Part shown: positions 8,905 to 17,900 of the stretch, in pieces | Position numbering within the stretch: the stretch's first letter is position 1 | Layout: each line of letters starts with the position of its first letter | NCBI GenBank assembly: GCA_963716735.1 | Contig: OY970321.1 | Coordinates: 1,302,001 to 1,366,000, forward strand | Length of the DNA stretch: 64,000 bases | DNA from: VRUE01 sp963716735 | GTDB taxonomy: Bacteria > Actinomycetota > Thermoleophilia > Solirubrobacterales > 70-9 | Reading direction: 5' to 3' | Made by a program: the position numbers and the translations under genes | The notes under the pieces: generated by a model | The model's database searches: none | What the model was told of the DNA's origin: nothing | Seen by the model: only the letters and a program-made list of their open reading frames with translations

Positions 8905-9324
8905 ATGTCGCTGGAGGGGTTGAGGGCATGGATCGGCGAGGTCGAGCGCAAGCTCGCCAAGCGCACGCGCGTCTTCCTCGTCCTCACCGTGATCGCGATC
9001 GGCATCGCCGGCGCCGCGATCTACCTGGCAATCGACGCGCGCGAAAGCTCGGTCAGCGAGAACGACGTGCAGGCGCTGCAGCAGCAGCTCGAAACGCGTA
9101 TCGACGAACTCGGCACGACCTCAGTCACGCCGCAGGCTGCACCGGAAACCGCGCCTGAAGAAGCACCCGAGCCGGCGCCAAAGGCCGCGCCCAAAGCCGA
9201 GCCGGAAGCGAACGAAAAAGGCGCCAGCGAGAAACCCAGCGGGGCGACGGCCGGGGGCGCGAGCGCCGCCAAGCTCCAGGAACTGGTCGAACAGGCCAAA
9301 GAGGAGTCGGACCCAAGCAAGTAG
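8905..9324 (+). CDS. Small single-pass membrane protein with Ala/Pro/Glu-rich tail
   Basis: 139 residues, no recognised family. A positively charged N-terminus (WIGEVERKLAKRTR) precedes one hydrophobic helix at about residues 22-44. A short coiled-coil-like stretch rich in Gln and Glu (about 50-68) follows, then a low-complexity segment of Ala, Pro, Glu and Lys (about 75-120) and a final short helix (AAKLQELVEQAKEE). The layout suggests an inner-membrane anchor with a disordered, probably extracytoplasmic, spacer. Standalone gene with its own leaderless promoter. The reading frame keeps the expected high third-position GC, supporting it as real. Confidence 0.7.
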   Translation: MSLEGLRAWIGEVERKLAKRTRVFLVLTVIAIGIAGAAIYLAIDARESSVSENDVQALQQQLETRIDELGTTSVTPQAAPETAPEEAPEPAPKAAPKAEPEANEKGASEKPSGATAGGASAAKLQELVEQAKEESDPSK

Positions 9325-9444
9325 CAGCTTGTGTTGATCGGCACGTTCGTGCCTGGTAGTCGTCCCCATCCTGCGTTACATTCGGCGCAATCCACCTCGC
9401 GCCCAACGCGAGTCTTGCCGTGACCGGCAACGAAAGGAGACCCG

Positions 9445-9591
9445 ATGCCCGAGGGTTACTGCGTCAAAGAGCGCAAGAAGGTTGAGATCCAGGACGCCAA
9501 ACAGGTGACCATGAAAAACGGTCGCCCCGCCATCCAAGGCACCTGCCCCGACTGCGGCACCAAAATCTTCAAGATCGGCAAACTCGAGTAA
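9445..9591 (+). CDS. DUF5679 mini-protein (zinc-ribbon-like)
   Basis: A 48-residue protein starting MPEGYCVKERKKVEIQDAK and ending CGTKIFKIGKLE, preceded by a strong ribosome-binding site (AAAGGAG, about 8 bases before the ATG) and followed by a clear intrinsic terminator. It resembles the DUF5679 family of actinobacterial and chloroflexal small proteins. Members I recall carry CxxC near the N-terminus and CxxC at the C-terminal side. Here the second CxxC (Cys34, Cys37) is intact but the first is C-V-K-E, with Glu9 in place of the second cysteine. Function is unknown; a small nucleic-acid or protein-binding zinc ribbon is plausible. Confidence 0.85.
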   Translation: MPEGYCVKERKKVEIQDAKQVTMKNGRPAIQGTCPDCGTKIFKIGKLE

Positions 9592-9598
9592 GCCAGCG

Positions 9599-9627
9599 AG
9601 GCGGCGCCGTCGGGGGCGTCGCCTTTT
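9599..9627 (+). terminator. Intrinsic terminator after the DUF5679 gene
   Basis: A 10-bp stem (AGGCGGCGCC with GGCGTCGCCT, one G-T wobble) with a 6-base loop, followed by TTTT at 9624-9627. It is the only hairpin here with a proper T-run and lies eight bases after the stop codon. Confidence 0.8.
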
Positions 9628-9823
9628 ACAGCTGCGTCGCAATCACCCCGATCAGCCCGATCAAAGCAGCGATCATGGCGCCGCTGAAAACAAGCAGCGT
9701 TAGCTGCAGCGCGGCGAATCGATCCTCAAGTCGATCCAGACGCCCATCGATCGCATCGAAGCGCTGATCGGTATGCCTCGCGAATTCATCCATCCGTTCG
9801 TCAGTCCAGCCCATGCGATACAT
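9626..9823 (-). CDS. Micro-protein, coiled coil plus C-terminal membrane helix (copy 1)
   Basis: 65 residues starting MYRMGWTDERMDEFARHTD. Heptads of the form RFDxxD (RFDAIDG, RLDRLED) run over about residues 21-36, then a hydrophobic tail helix (about 41-63) ends in IATQL. It is paralogous to the genes at 11153-11419 and 24783-25013: all share MYRMxWTD at the start, the RFDxxD coiled coil, a C-terminal helix and the promoter sequence. The start at 9823 is fixed by the shared ATGTATCGCATG and by the TACGCT -10 box nine bases upstream. It lies divergent from the ECF sigma gene. A tail-anchored or membrane-tethered oligomerising protein is the structural reading; function unknown. Confidence 0.75.
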   Translation of the reverse strand: MYRMGWTDERMDEFARHTDQRFDAIDGRLDRLEDRFAALQLTLLVFSGAMIAALIGLIGVIATQL

Positions 9824-9832
9824 GATCGCAGA

Positions 9833-9880
9833 AGCGTAGACAGAACGATGCGCGCGAGTGATGCGCCAAATCAAAATCTT
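9833..9880 (-). promoter_or_regulatory. Conserved leaderless promoter of micro-protein copy 1
   Basis: On the minus strand: CACTCGCGCGCATC, then TTCTGTC, then TACGCT as -10 (plus-strand 9833-9838), nine bases before the ATG. The upstream block is nearly identical to that before copy 3 (25023-25075), and TTCTGTCTAC is shared with copy 2. This is conserved beyond what a coding duplication needs. Confidence 0.55.
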
Positions 9881-9971
9881 CTGCCTACGATTTGGGCCTG
9901 AACTGAACCAACGAGGGCGTATGCAAGTAGACCGGGCTGTGCGCGCAAACCAAACCGAAGGCCTTGCCTGA

Positions 9972-10481
9972 ATGCCACCCGGCGCGCTTAGTGGCGAGTG
10001 GGACGTGCGCGAGGCCTACTCGGCGCATGCGGGCGAGCTCTACGGCTTCGCGGTCCGCTCGCTGGGCGATTCGGGGCTGGCGGAGGAGGCGGTTCAGGAG
10101 ACCTTCCTGCGGGCCTGGCGGGCCGGCGCGCGCTTCGACCCGCAGATCGGCTCGCTGCGCACCTGGCTGTTCGCGATCCTGCGCAACGTCGTGATCGATT
10201 TGGGCCGGGCGCGAGCGTCGCGGCCGACAGTCGCCGAGGGTGGGATCGAGCCCGCCGTCGAGCCCTTCGAGGAGGCACTGCTCTCCTGGCAGGTCGAGGA
10301 GGCGATGCGGCGGATCGGCGAGCAGCACCGCCGCGTCCTGGTCGAGACGTATTACCGCGGCCGCCCCTACGCTGAGGTCGCCGAGGAGCTCGGCGTGCCC
10401 GAGGGCACGGTGAAGAGCCGCGTCTACTACGGCCTGCGGGCGCTGCGGGTCGCGCTGGAGGAGATCGGCTATGAAGACTGA
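9972..10481 (+). CDS. ECF-type RNA polymerase sigma factor
   Basis: 169 residues. Sigma region 2 runs from about residue 22 (GELYGFAVRSLGDSGLAEEA) through WLFAILRNVVIDLGRAR, and region 4 from about 110 to 165 (RVLVETYYRGRPYAEVAEEL, then VPEGTVKSRVYYGLRALR) as a helix-turn-helix. Region 1 and 3 are absent, which defines an extracytoplasmic-function sigma factor. It overlaps the next gene, a membrane anti-sigma factor, by 11 bp, so activity is presumably controlled by release from that partner. The start at 9972 is the upstream ATG; the conserved part begins at about residue 10. Confidence 0.9.
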   Translation: MPPGALSGEWDVREAYSAHAGELYGFAVRSLGDSGLAEEAVQETFLRAWRAGARFDPQIGSLRTWLFAILRNVVIDLGRARASRPTVAEGGIEPAVEPFEEALLSWQVEEAMRRIGEQHRRVLVETYYRGRPYAEVAEELGVPEGTVKSRVYYGLRALRVALEEIGYED

Positions 10482-11139
10482 GCGCTGCGAGTGGCGCGAG
10501 TCCCTGGGCGCGCTCGCGCTTGGCCAGTTGCCAGAGGAGGAGCGCGCGGCGCTCGAGGCGCACGTCGAGGGCTGCCCCGAGTGCCGCGCCGAGCTGGCCT
10601 TGCTCGCCGGGGTGGCACAGCTGCTGCCGCTTGCCGACCCGGAGCACTTCGGCACGGCGCCGGCCCCGCCGCCCTCGCTCGCCGACCAGGTGGTGGCGAC
10701 GATCCGCGCCGAGCGGCGCAAAACCAGGCGGCGGCGCCTACGACTTGGCCTGACTTTCAGCGGCGTGACCGCGGCGATCGCCGCGGCAGCCCTGGCGCTC
10801 TTCGTGCTGCCGGGCGGGTCGAGTGGCACGCCGGAGCAGCACGTCGCCTTCGCCTCGCTGCCGCCAGGCCTACAGATCAGCGCAAACCTGGAGCCCCACG
10901 CCTTCGGCACCGAGATACACATGTATGTGAAGGGAGCGCCCTCGGGCACCCTCTGCCGTGTCTTCGTGCGCGGGCCGAACGGCGTCCAGCAATCGGCGGG
11001 CTCGTTCCGCTACCGCTGGGGCGACGACTCAGACGCGGTCCTCAGCGCCGCGCTGGACCTCTCGCGCACGAGGGAGATCGGCGTGCGGGTTGGCAGGCGG
11101 ACCTTCACCGCTCCCGTCCGCCAAGCGTCTGGGGCATAG
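10471..11139 (+). CDS. Membrane anti-sigma factor with zinc-binding N-terminus
   Basis: 222 residues. The N-terminal anti-sigma domain shows the zinc motif Hx3Cx2C (His31, Cys35, Cys38 in AHVEGCPEC) plus Cys6. A basic stretch (RRKTRRRRLR, about 82-91) precedes one membrane helix (about 93-114), and an extracytoplasmic domain of about 105 residues follows. It should hold the upstream ECF sigma factor inactive at the membrane and release it on an envelope signal sensed by the outer domain. The 11-bp overlap with the sigma gene supports stoichiometric production. The signal is unknown. Confidence 0.88.
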   Translation: MKTERCEWRESLGALALGQLPEEERAALEAHVEGCPECRAELALLAGVAQLLPLADPEHFGTAPAPPPSLADQVVATIRAERRKTRRRRLRLGLTFSGVTAAIAAAALALFVLPGGSSGTPEQHVAFASLPPGLQISANLEPHAFGTEIHMYVKGAPSGTLCRVFVRGPNGVQQSAGSFRYRWGDDSDAVLSAALDLSRTREIGVRVGRRTFTAPVRQASGA

Positions 11140-11152
11140 AAGCCGCCCGAGA

Positions 11153-11419
11153 TCAGACCTGCGTCGCGATCAGCCCGATCAGGGCGACGATGACGAGGAC
11201 GCTGGACTGGAGCATCAGCCGCTGCATCGCTTCAAAGCGCTTGTCCATAGCTTCAAAGCGCTGGTCCATCTTGTCGAATCCGGCTTTCATCTCGCCACGC
11301 AGGGCACGAAAATCCGCATCGACTCGGTCGAAGCGTTTATCGACCGCGTCGAAGCGCTGGTCGGTGCGCTTCGCGAAGTCGTCCATCCGCTCGTCGGTCC
11401 ATGTGGGCATGCGATACAT
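11153..11419 (-). CDS. Micro-protein, coiled coil plus C-terminal membrane helix (copy 2)
   Basis: 88 residues, the longest of the three paralogues. MYRMPTWTDERMDDFAKRTD is followed by repeated heptads (RFDAVDK, RFDRVDA, then RFEAMDK, RFEAMQR) to about residue 65, and a hydrophobic C-terminal helix ending LIGLIATQV, close to the IATQL of copy 1. Translation starts at the ATG 11419, eight bases after a perfect TACAAT -10 box. It converges on the anti-sigma gene with 13 bases between stops, so copies 1 and 2 enclose the sigma/anti-sigma operon. Probably a membrane-tethered homo-oligomer; function unknown. Confidence 0.78.
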   Translation of the reverse strand: MYRMPTWTDERMDDFAKRTDQRFDAVDKRFDRVDADFRALRGEMKAGFDKMDQRFEAMDKRFEAMQRLMLQSSVLVIVALIGLIATQV

Positions 11420-11427
11420 GATTGCAC

Positions 11428-11433
11428 ATTGTA
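11428..11433 (-). promoter_or_regulatory. Leaderless -10 box (TACAAT) of micro-protein copy 2
   Basis: TTCTGTC-TACAAT-GTGCAATC-ATG on the minus strand. The -10 matches the consensus except for one base, and the spacing of 8 puts the transcript start at the ATG. TTCTGTCTAC is shared with copy 1. Confidence 0.6.
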
Positions 11434-11454
11434 GACAGAACGACTCGCAGACAG

Positions 11455-12063
11455 CTAGCTGCGCTTGCGATACGAAATCGAGGGCGGGACCAGCTCGCGG
11501 ATCTCCTCCACGAGCCGCACCGCGATCTCGCCCGGCTCCTCGTCAGGCCGCGCCTGCCCTCCCCTGGGCTCGAAGAAACGGACGCGGAGTCGCGGGCGCC
11601 GGGGGAAGCCGGTCAGGTCCGAGGTGCCCTCGATCGCGACGCAGACGAGCTTTGCCTCGGGAACGTCGAGGGCGAGGCGACCGATACCGCTGCGCGCCCG
11701 CAGCTCCTTGCCGCGCGAGCGGGTGCCTTCGGGGAAGACACCGATGCAGGCCCCCTGTCGCAGCTCCTCGATCGCACGCGCCAGTGCTCCCGCATCGCCC
11801 GCCCCGCGCTCGATCGGGATCTGCCCCATACCGTTGAGGATCGGGCTCAGCCCACGCACGTCCCAGAGCGTCGATTTGGCCAGCGCCTTGATCTGACGAC
11901 GCCGTATCGCCGACACGCCCACGGCTATCGGGTCCCAGTGGCTGTCGTGGTTGCCGACCACGAGCACCGGCCCACTTGCCGGCAGCGTGTCAAGTCCCTC
12001 AACCACGAGCCGGCCCCACGCTGCGACTACTGGCCTGGAGACGGCCATCGCGACCCTGTACAT
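11455..12063 (-). CDS. plsC: 1-acyl-sn-glycerol-3-phosphate acyltransferase family protein
   Basis: 202 residues. The acyltransferase motif HX4D is in GNHDSHWDPI (about 50-59) and the glycerolipid-binding motif is FPEGTRSRG near 120. PlsC transfers an acyl chain to lysophosphatidate at the membrane; other lysophospholipids are possible substrates of this large family. The start at 12063 (MYRVAMAVSRP) is chosen over an upstream in-frame start because GAAGGAG lies about ten bases before it and because it leaves a clean 29-base gap after the giant exported protein gene. Confidence 0.85.
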   Translation of the reverse strand: MYRVAMAVSRPVVAAWGRLVVEGLDTLPASGPVLVVGNHDSHWDPIAVGVSAIRRRQIKALAKSTLWDVRGLSPILNGMGQIPIERGAGDAGALARAIEELRQGACIGVFPEGTRSRGKELRARSGIGRLALDVPEAKLVCVAIEGTSDLTGFPRRPRLRVRFFEPRGGQARPDEEPGEIAVRLVEEIRELVPPSISYRKRS

Positions 12064-12092
12064 GCGGCTCGGCTCCTTCAAGGAGCGCCAGC

Positions 12093-14936
12093 CTAGTGGC
12101 TGGCGCGCTTGTGCTTGCGCTTCCCCCCGCAATCGGGCTTCATCACAGGGTTGGCCTTGGACACCTTGCCGTTCTGCCCGGCGAACTCCACGTTGGCCTT
12201 TGAGGCAACCCCGCAGAGGTTGCGGCTGTTGACGATCAGCCCCTTCTTGCCGCCCTGCATCGTCAGGACGACTTTGGAGAGCGGAGCGTCGGGGAGGTTT
12301 TCAAGGCTCGCCCTGATCCCTCCCTTTGCCGAGTCGATCCTGGTCGCGACCTCGATGTCGACCAGGCCATGCAGGTCGAAGACGAGGTCGGGCAGCTTGT
12401 GGCTCGAGGATCTGAGCCAGACGGGTCCTTCCAGCGGGGTGTCGAGCAAGGGCGTGAAGGCTTTGATGAAGCCGTACTGGGCCGCGGGAGGACAGGCATC
12501 AGCCGCGAACTGAACTCTCGTGCAGATCGTCCTGATGTGAGCCTGGTCGAGGAATGCCGATCTCGGCAGGCGGACGACGAGGCCTTTGACGTTTGCATCC
12601 CTCTCTCTCGGCTTGTAGGTGGCGAGCAGCCCCGGGTGCCCGCCTCGCTTGGTTCCCCCCTTGAGGTTCAAGGCCAGGCTTGGCTTGAAGCCGAGGTTCA
12701 GGCAGTTGGCGGCCTGGTAGCGGCTCGAGAGGGCTGCGGGAACGTCGTCGGCCGGGCTGAAGACGTCGAGGTTTGAGCCAAACAGAGTCGCTTTGGCGCT
12801 CGATTCGTCGCACGAGGTCGGGTTCAAGGTGAAGTTGGGCCGATCTACGTAGACGCGCAGGTCCCTGACTTTCAAGACGATCCCCTTGAGAATGTGGGGG
12901 ATCGGGTCCGATGCCGCTCCGTCTACTTCGACTTCGGCGGTTCTCGGGTTCAGGGTGAGTGCCAACTGCACGACGACCGTTCCGGCGTCAAATGGACCTG
13001 CCACAGCCGGCGTGATCGAGATCACGCTGAGGGGATCGCCGTGGTAGGGGCCCCCGAGGTAGATCTGGCCTCCGACGTAGGTGAGGGCTCCTCCTACGCC
13101 AGCTCCGGCCAGGGTATGGCCGATCAGCGAGTTGGCCGGGCAGCTCGGAGATGCCTTCTCCTGCCTTCCGGTCTTCGCCTTGGCGATCGCGATCGCCAAG
13201 TCTGGGCATTTGTCGACTCCCCTCAGCGATCCAAGCTCACCCGGAGGCAGGACCGAGGAGAACTTGGTCATGTCCTGTTCTCCGTCCTGGCGGATCAGGC
13301 GCATGTTGAAGGGGCTGAAGGCACCAGCGTTGTTGTTGACCGCACCGGCCTGGAACTCAGGGTGGAAGGGAGGCACGCCTCCCGGTGGGCAGGGGCCTCC
13401 GCCGACGCCTGAGGTGACCTTGAAGGACGAGGTCGTGGTCAGGACTTCGCTTGGATTTGCCGAGGGGACGAACTCCGCCTTGGTCTCATAGGTGCCGCAT
13501 TTGGATGGGGTGACCAGTGCCGCCCTGGCGCCTTCCTTGAAGTGAAAGACAAAGCGACTGAAGGGAACCTGGGGGTTGTCTACGAGCGTCGTCACCAGCT
13601 GGCCGGTCTTGGGATCGGGCTCCACCTTCAGGGGCAGCTTGATCAGAATTCCGAGCTCTGGATTGCGCAGGACCATGTAGAGGGCTATCAGGGTGTCGAA
13701 GGGGTTCTCGGCTCCGGGTTGGGTGGTGCTCGGGTCGTCTTGCTGGGCCAAGAAGACCGAGCCTTCAATTGACCGGTCGACTAGCGGCGTTTCGAGCAGG
13801 AGCGTGCCGAGCTTCGATGCGTTGGGGCAGCCCACTCCTGGGGCGGATTTGAGCGTCTCGCGTTTCAGGTCTGCCGGCGTGCAGACGGCCAGGCCTTCAG
13901 CGACCGAGGGGTTGATCGTCACCCCCTCGGGCAGGGTTACGACTGCCTTCCTGATGTCAGACTGAGCCAGACCCGTTGGGTTGGTCAGGCCTTCGTCGTT
14001 GAACTCGACCGTGAAGTCCAGGCCGGTGCCGGTCTCCGCCTGGGAGGTCGTCGGCCTGGAGTCGATCGTCGGGCTGAAGCCGAGTTTCGAGCAGCCGGTC
14101 ATCCCCTGCGGGTTGGGCGGCTCGGCGTTGTCGTGGGACAGGACCGAGCCTTTGGCTGGTGGACCGAGGAGGCTCTGCCAGGAGAAGGCTTCATAGCTCG
14201 TCTCCAAGGGACCCTCACAGGACCTTGGCAGGGTGAGGAGGGGGACTTCAGGGGTGTTGGTCGGGCACTGGCCTTTGGAGAGGAAGCCCTCGGCGGCGGC
14301 TTGACTGGACAGGCACCTTCCCCGCAGCGGGTCGTGGGCAGAGCTTGCGGGATTGCCCCACAGGGTCAGGCGCCCGCCGTAGACCTCGACCGCCTGGGAG
14401 ACGTTGATCAGGCCTGCGACGATTTTGTAGGGGGGATCTTGGCTTAAGCCGACCTCGATCGTCACCGGCACCTGGACGACGAAGAAGCCGAGTTTCACCG
14501 CAACTCCCGGCGGCGGGACGAGGTTGAAGACGGGGGCGGAGCGCTCACCCCCGGGGCTGAGGACCTCTGCATTGGTGGCGCCGACGGCGGTCGAGTCGGG
14601 GCAGTCGGGATAGCCTTGGCCGTCAATGACGAGAAAGTCGGCGCTCTCGCACTTTGGCGTCGCCAGTGGGCTGCCGATGAAGCCCGCGGGCAGCGTCACC
14701 CCCAGGGTCTTCAGCTGCCCGTCTGGGACTTCGCCGTATTTTGGGTCGATCGTGGTTTTGAGGTTAAAGCTCGTGTTTACGGCGAAGGGATGAGAGCCAG
14801 CCTGGGTCGCCGGGGAGCCGTCTTCGTTGGTGAAGGTGACGTCGAAGTCCTCGACGCCGAACTCGGCTTTGGCTGCCGGCGCCAGTGCGAGGGCAGAGAG
14901 CGCCGCGATCGTGAGAAACAGCGTCAAGCGCTTCAT
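12093..14936 (-). CDS. Large exported beta-repeat protein, unknown function
   Basis: 947 residues with a signal peptide (MKRLTLFLTIAALSALALA, cleavage likely after AAKA at residue 24). The mature part is beta-rich and shows a recurring unit, roughly V-x-LP-x-G followed 10-15 residues later by Cys: LPAG at 82 with Cys96, LPEG near 334, LPPG near 562 and a weaker LPRS near 789. This suggests four related domains of about 230 residues. The C-terminus is short and basic (CGGKRKHKRASH). Its ATG overlaps the stop of the 1346-residue exported protein in ATGA form, so the two are translationally coupled and probably work together at the cell surface. No enzymatic motif is visible. Confidence 0.8.
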   Translation of the reverse strand: MKRLTLFLTIAALSALALAPAAKAEFGVEDFDVTFTNEDGSPATQAGSHPFAVNTSFNLKTTIDPKYGEVPDGQLKTLGVTLPAGFIGSPLATPKCESADFLVIDGQGYPDCPDSTAVGATNAEVLSPGGERSAPVFNLVPPPGVAVKLGFFVVQVPVTIEVGLSQDPPYKIVAGLINVSQAVEVYGGRLTLWGNPASSAHDPLRGRCLSSQAAAEGFLSKGQCPTNTPEVPLLTLPRSCEGPLETSYEAFSWQSLLGPPAKGSVLSHDNAEPPNPQGMTGCSKLGFSPTIDSRPTTSQAETGTGLDFTVEFNDEGLTNPTGLAQSDIRKAVVTLPEGVTINPSVAEGLAVCTPADLKRETLKSAPGVGCPNASKLGTLLLETPLVDRSIEGSVFLAQQDDPSTTQPGAENPFDTLIALYMVLRNPELGILIKLPLKVEPDPKTGQLVTTLVDNPQVPFSRFVFHFKEGARAALVTPSKCGTYETKAEFVPSANPSEVLTTTSSFKVTSGVGGGPCPPGGVPPFHPEFQAGAVNNNAGAFSPFNMRLIRQDGEQDMTKFSSVLPPGELGSLRGVDKCPDLAIAIAKAKTGRQEKASPSCPANSLIGHTLAGAGVGGALTYVGGQIYLGGPYHGDPLSVISITPAVAGPFDAGTVVVQLALTLNPRTAEVEVDGAASDPIPHILKGIVLKVRDLRVYVDRPNFTLNPTSCDESSAKATLFGSNLDVFSPADDVPAALSSRYQAANCLNLGFKPSLALNLKGGTKRGGHPGLLATYKPRERDANVKGLVVRLPRSAFLDQAHIRTICTRVQFAADACPPAAQYGFIKAFTPLLDTPLEGPVWLRSSSHKLPDLVFDLHGLVDIEVATRIDSAKGGIRASLENLPDAPLSKVVLTMQGGKKGLIVNSRNLCGVASKANVEFAGQNGKVSKANPVMKPDCGGKRKHKRASH

Positions 14937-17900
14937 CGGCTCTGCCTCCGGTTGTGGTTGGCGGCTCGACTGCTCTGCCGACCCCCTTTTGCCCGCTTGC
15001 GCACGCAGCGGCCTTTGCGCCGCGCTTTGCCTTTGGCGCAGCGGCGGCGGGGCTCTTTTGCGCTTGGGCTGCCCGCGCCTTTGAAAGAGGCAGAGGCGGG
15101 CGTCGGGTCATTGGGCGGTGGCGGGGCGATCTGACAGGCGTCGCCCTGACAGGGACCCGGCGGCTCGGGCGGTCCCGGCAGGCCGCCGTTTGCCCTCGCG
15201 TCATAGACGTCGATCAGGCCGGGGTCCTGGGGCAGCAGGGAGGCGTTGGTGGTGAAGAAGACGTCATCGCCGTCGGGGCTGGCGTCGAGGAGCTGGGAGT
15301 CCTGGGGGCTCTGGCCCGAGGAGATCAGGCTGAGGCAGCCGCCTGAGCTTGGGACGTGGAGCTCTGCGCCGAGTTCTTTGCACTCTTTGGCGCTCGCGGC
15401 AGCCTCCCACTCATAGACGTCGGCCTTGCCGTTGGCATCGCGCGGCAAGAGGGGGTCATAGCTGTCGAAGAAGAGGCGCTGCCCGTCGTCTGAGAGAGTG
15501 CGGGGGAAGTGGTGCATGAACTGGGCCGCGGGGATCGACGCGGCGGTAGCGAGGCTCGATGCAGAGTTCCCAACCCCCTGCACCAGCCGCCCCATCGGTC
15601 GCGCCCCGCTCGGGTTGCAGGAGACGCAGAGCGGCCCCGGTGAGCCTGCCTCATAGAGGTAGACCTCCGAGAGAGCTTCGCCGGTCGTCTGGTCCCTGTT
15701 GTCATAGCCGCTCAGCGACTCGGTCGAGATGAAGGCCAGGTGGCTGCCGTCTGGGCTTACCCGGGCGGCGTGGCGGACCGGCTGAGAGGAGGTGTTGGAG
15801 GGGATCTCGGCTGGGAGCACGTCCGTCGTAGCGAGCGTCGCGATGAAGGTCTTGGTCCCACCCTGATCGAGGTAGAGGTTCGGCTTGCCCGCCTCGGCGG
15901 CGCCGTCGAGCGCTTCCGTGGAGACGAAGTAGATGCGCGAGAGGTCCTCGCTCGTCCCGGCGATGCCAAGGGTCTTTTCCGCGATCAAGGTCGATGGCGT
16001 CCCTTCCGCTTCGGGATCGAAGCGGTAGAGGTTGCCCGCGAGGGTGCCTTCGGTCACCTCGAAGAGCGCCTTGGCGCCGTCGGGGGTAGCGTCGAGGAAG
16101 CGGGCGGCTTTGGCCGAGACCGTCTCTGAGACTTTCAGCGTGCAGGCTTTCTCGGCCTCGGTGCATTCGCCGCCGCTGACTTCGCTCTGCTCCTCGCCGG
16201 GGCTGAGCCGCAGGTAGACCTTGCCCGGCAGCGACTCTTTCTCAGAGGCGGTCCAGTAGACGCGGTCGCCGGCAGCGGAGATCGCGTGGGTGACGCTCGA
16301 GATGCGGTTGAGGCTCGAGATTCCGACACTCCCCCCGCTGTAGCTGTCGCCCGTCCCTGCCGAGCAGTTGCCCCCGCTCGGCGCTCCGCTCGGCAGGATG
16401 CAGAGCAGCCGCAGCCCGCCTGCGCTTGCGTAGTAGGCCTGCCAGGCATTGCTCGCCGCTTCTTCGGTCAGCTTGTCGCGGACGCGGAAGATCGCCTCAC
16501 TGCCGTCTGCCGAGGCGCCTTGGAACTCGGGAAAGAATTTGCCGGGGCTGACGGTCGGCTCTACCTGGATCAGCGCTTCATGGCCCTCGCCACCGCAGTT
16601 GTCGCGCCGGTAGAGGTCGCGGAAGCCCTCCATTGGGAGGGGGGAAAGAGGCACTTCTGCCGCCACCCCCAGCCAGCCGTTGCAGAGGTCAGCTGAGAAG
16701 GCTTTGTAGGTGGCCTGGAGGTCGTTGATGTCATCGGTGGCGGCGTGGCCGTGGGGCGGGTTGATCGCCTCGCTTGCCCAGCCGACTCCCTCTTCGCGCT
16801 TTGCGAGGTATTGCATCGTGTAGGCGCCGGACTCTGCGCCGGCGAATGCGCGGTAGGAGGAGTAGGTGAACTTGTCTCCGTCGGCCGAGCTCTGCTCGAG
16901 GCTGGTGGTGAAGCCGAGGATCTCGATCAGCGCTTTGACGTCGCCGCTGTTTTTGTCGACCGGGCTGACCATCTCAAAGGCACGACAGTCAGGGAGGGGG
17001 GCCGAGAAGCCGGTGCGGAAGGCCTGGTTTGGGCAGTCGGCTTTGGGTGGAGCTTGTGCTGGATAGGTGGTGAAGGTGCTTTCCTCGCCATCTATCCCGA
17101 CTTCGCCGCCGATCCCATGCACCGGGCCACCGCCCGCGCTCTCTGCGACGAAGCGGTAGTGGTAGGTGGTCCCCGGTTTCAGCCCTTCGAGGAAGACGCC
17201 GGAGCTCTTGACCGTACCGTCGATCACTTTCGAGGTGAGAAGCGCCCCCGGCGGAGTTGGCTTCTCCTCGAGGCAACCTCCTTCGAAGCATTTGCCGGTC
17301 CCGTACTGCACGTAGAAGCGCGCGTTGGTGAAGAAGTGGGGGTTGATCTCGGCCGCCAAGACGGCGTCGGTGCGCCCGACCGAGGTCGCGTACTGGTCGG
17401 TGATCTCCGGCGGCAGCGGTGGTGGGCCTTCGAAGCTGACCGGGGGCGGCCCGAAAACGCGGACGAAGTTGCCTGGAGTTGAAAAGGCAGAGCCGTAGGA
17501 GACATAGAGGTCGCCGAGTGCGTTGGTGCCGAGACCCTTTACGCCATAGAAAAGGTGCGGCGGCAGCGGTGACGTGCAGCAGGTGAACGGCGAGAGCGGG
17601 TTGCCGCCCGCGTTGTACTGAACCACTGCGCCCGTGGTTTCACCCGTTGTGCCATCCCCCACCGTGTAGACGTTGCCGCTGGAGTCGGTGGCAACAGGGC
17701 CCTGACCCGCTAGCTGGCCGACCTCGGCGCCGGTGATGGAGTCCAGCCTGTGGAGGTCGCTTGCAACTTCGAAGGTCGCGTAGAGGTCTTCGCTGAGCGG
17801 GTCGAATGCGAGGCGAGCCACGATATCACCGGGAACCGGCAACTGCGCTTGGTATTCGCCCTGGAGGTTGAAGCGCTGGATCCGTTCGTTGTCGGCGACA

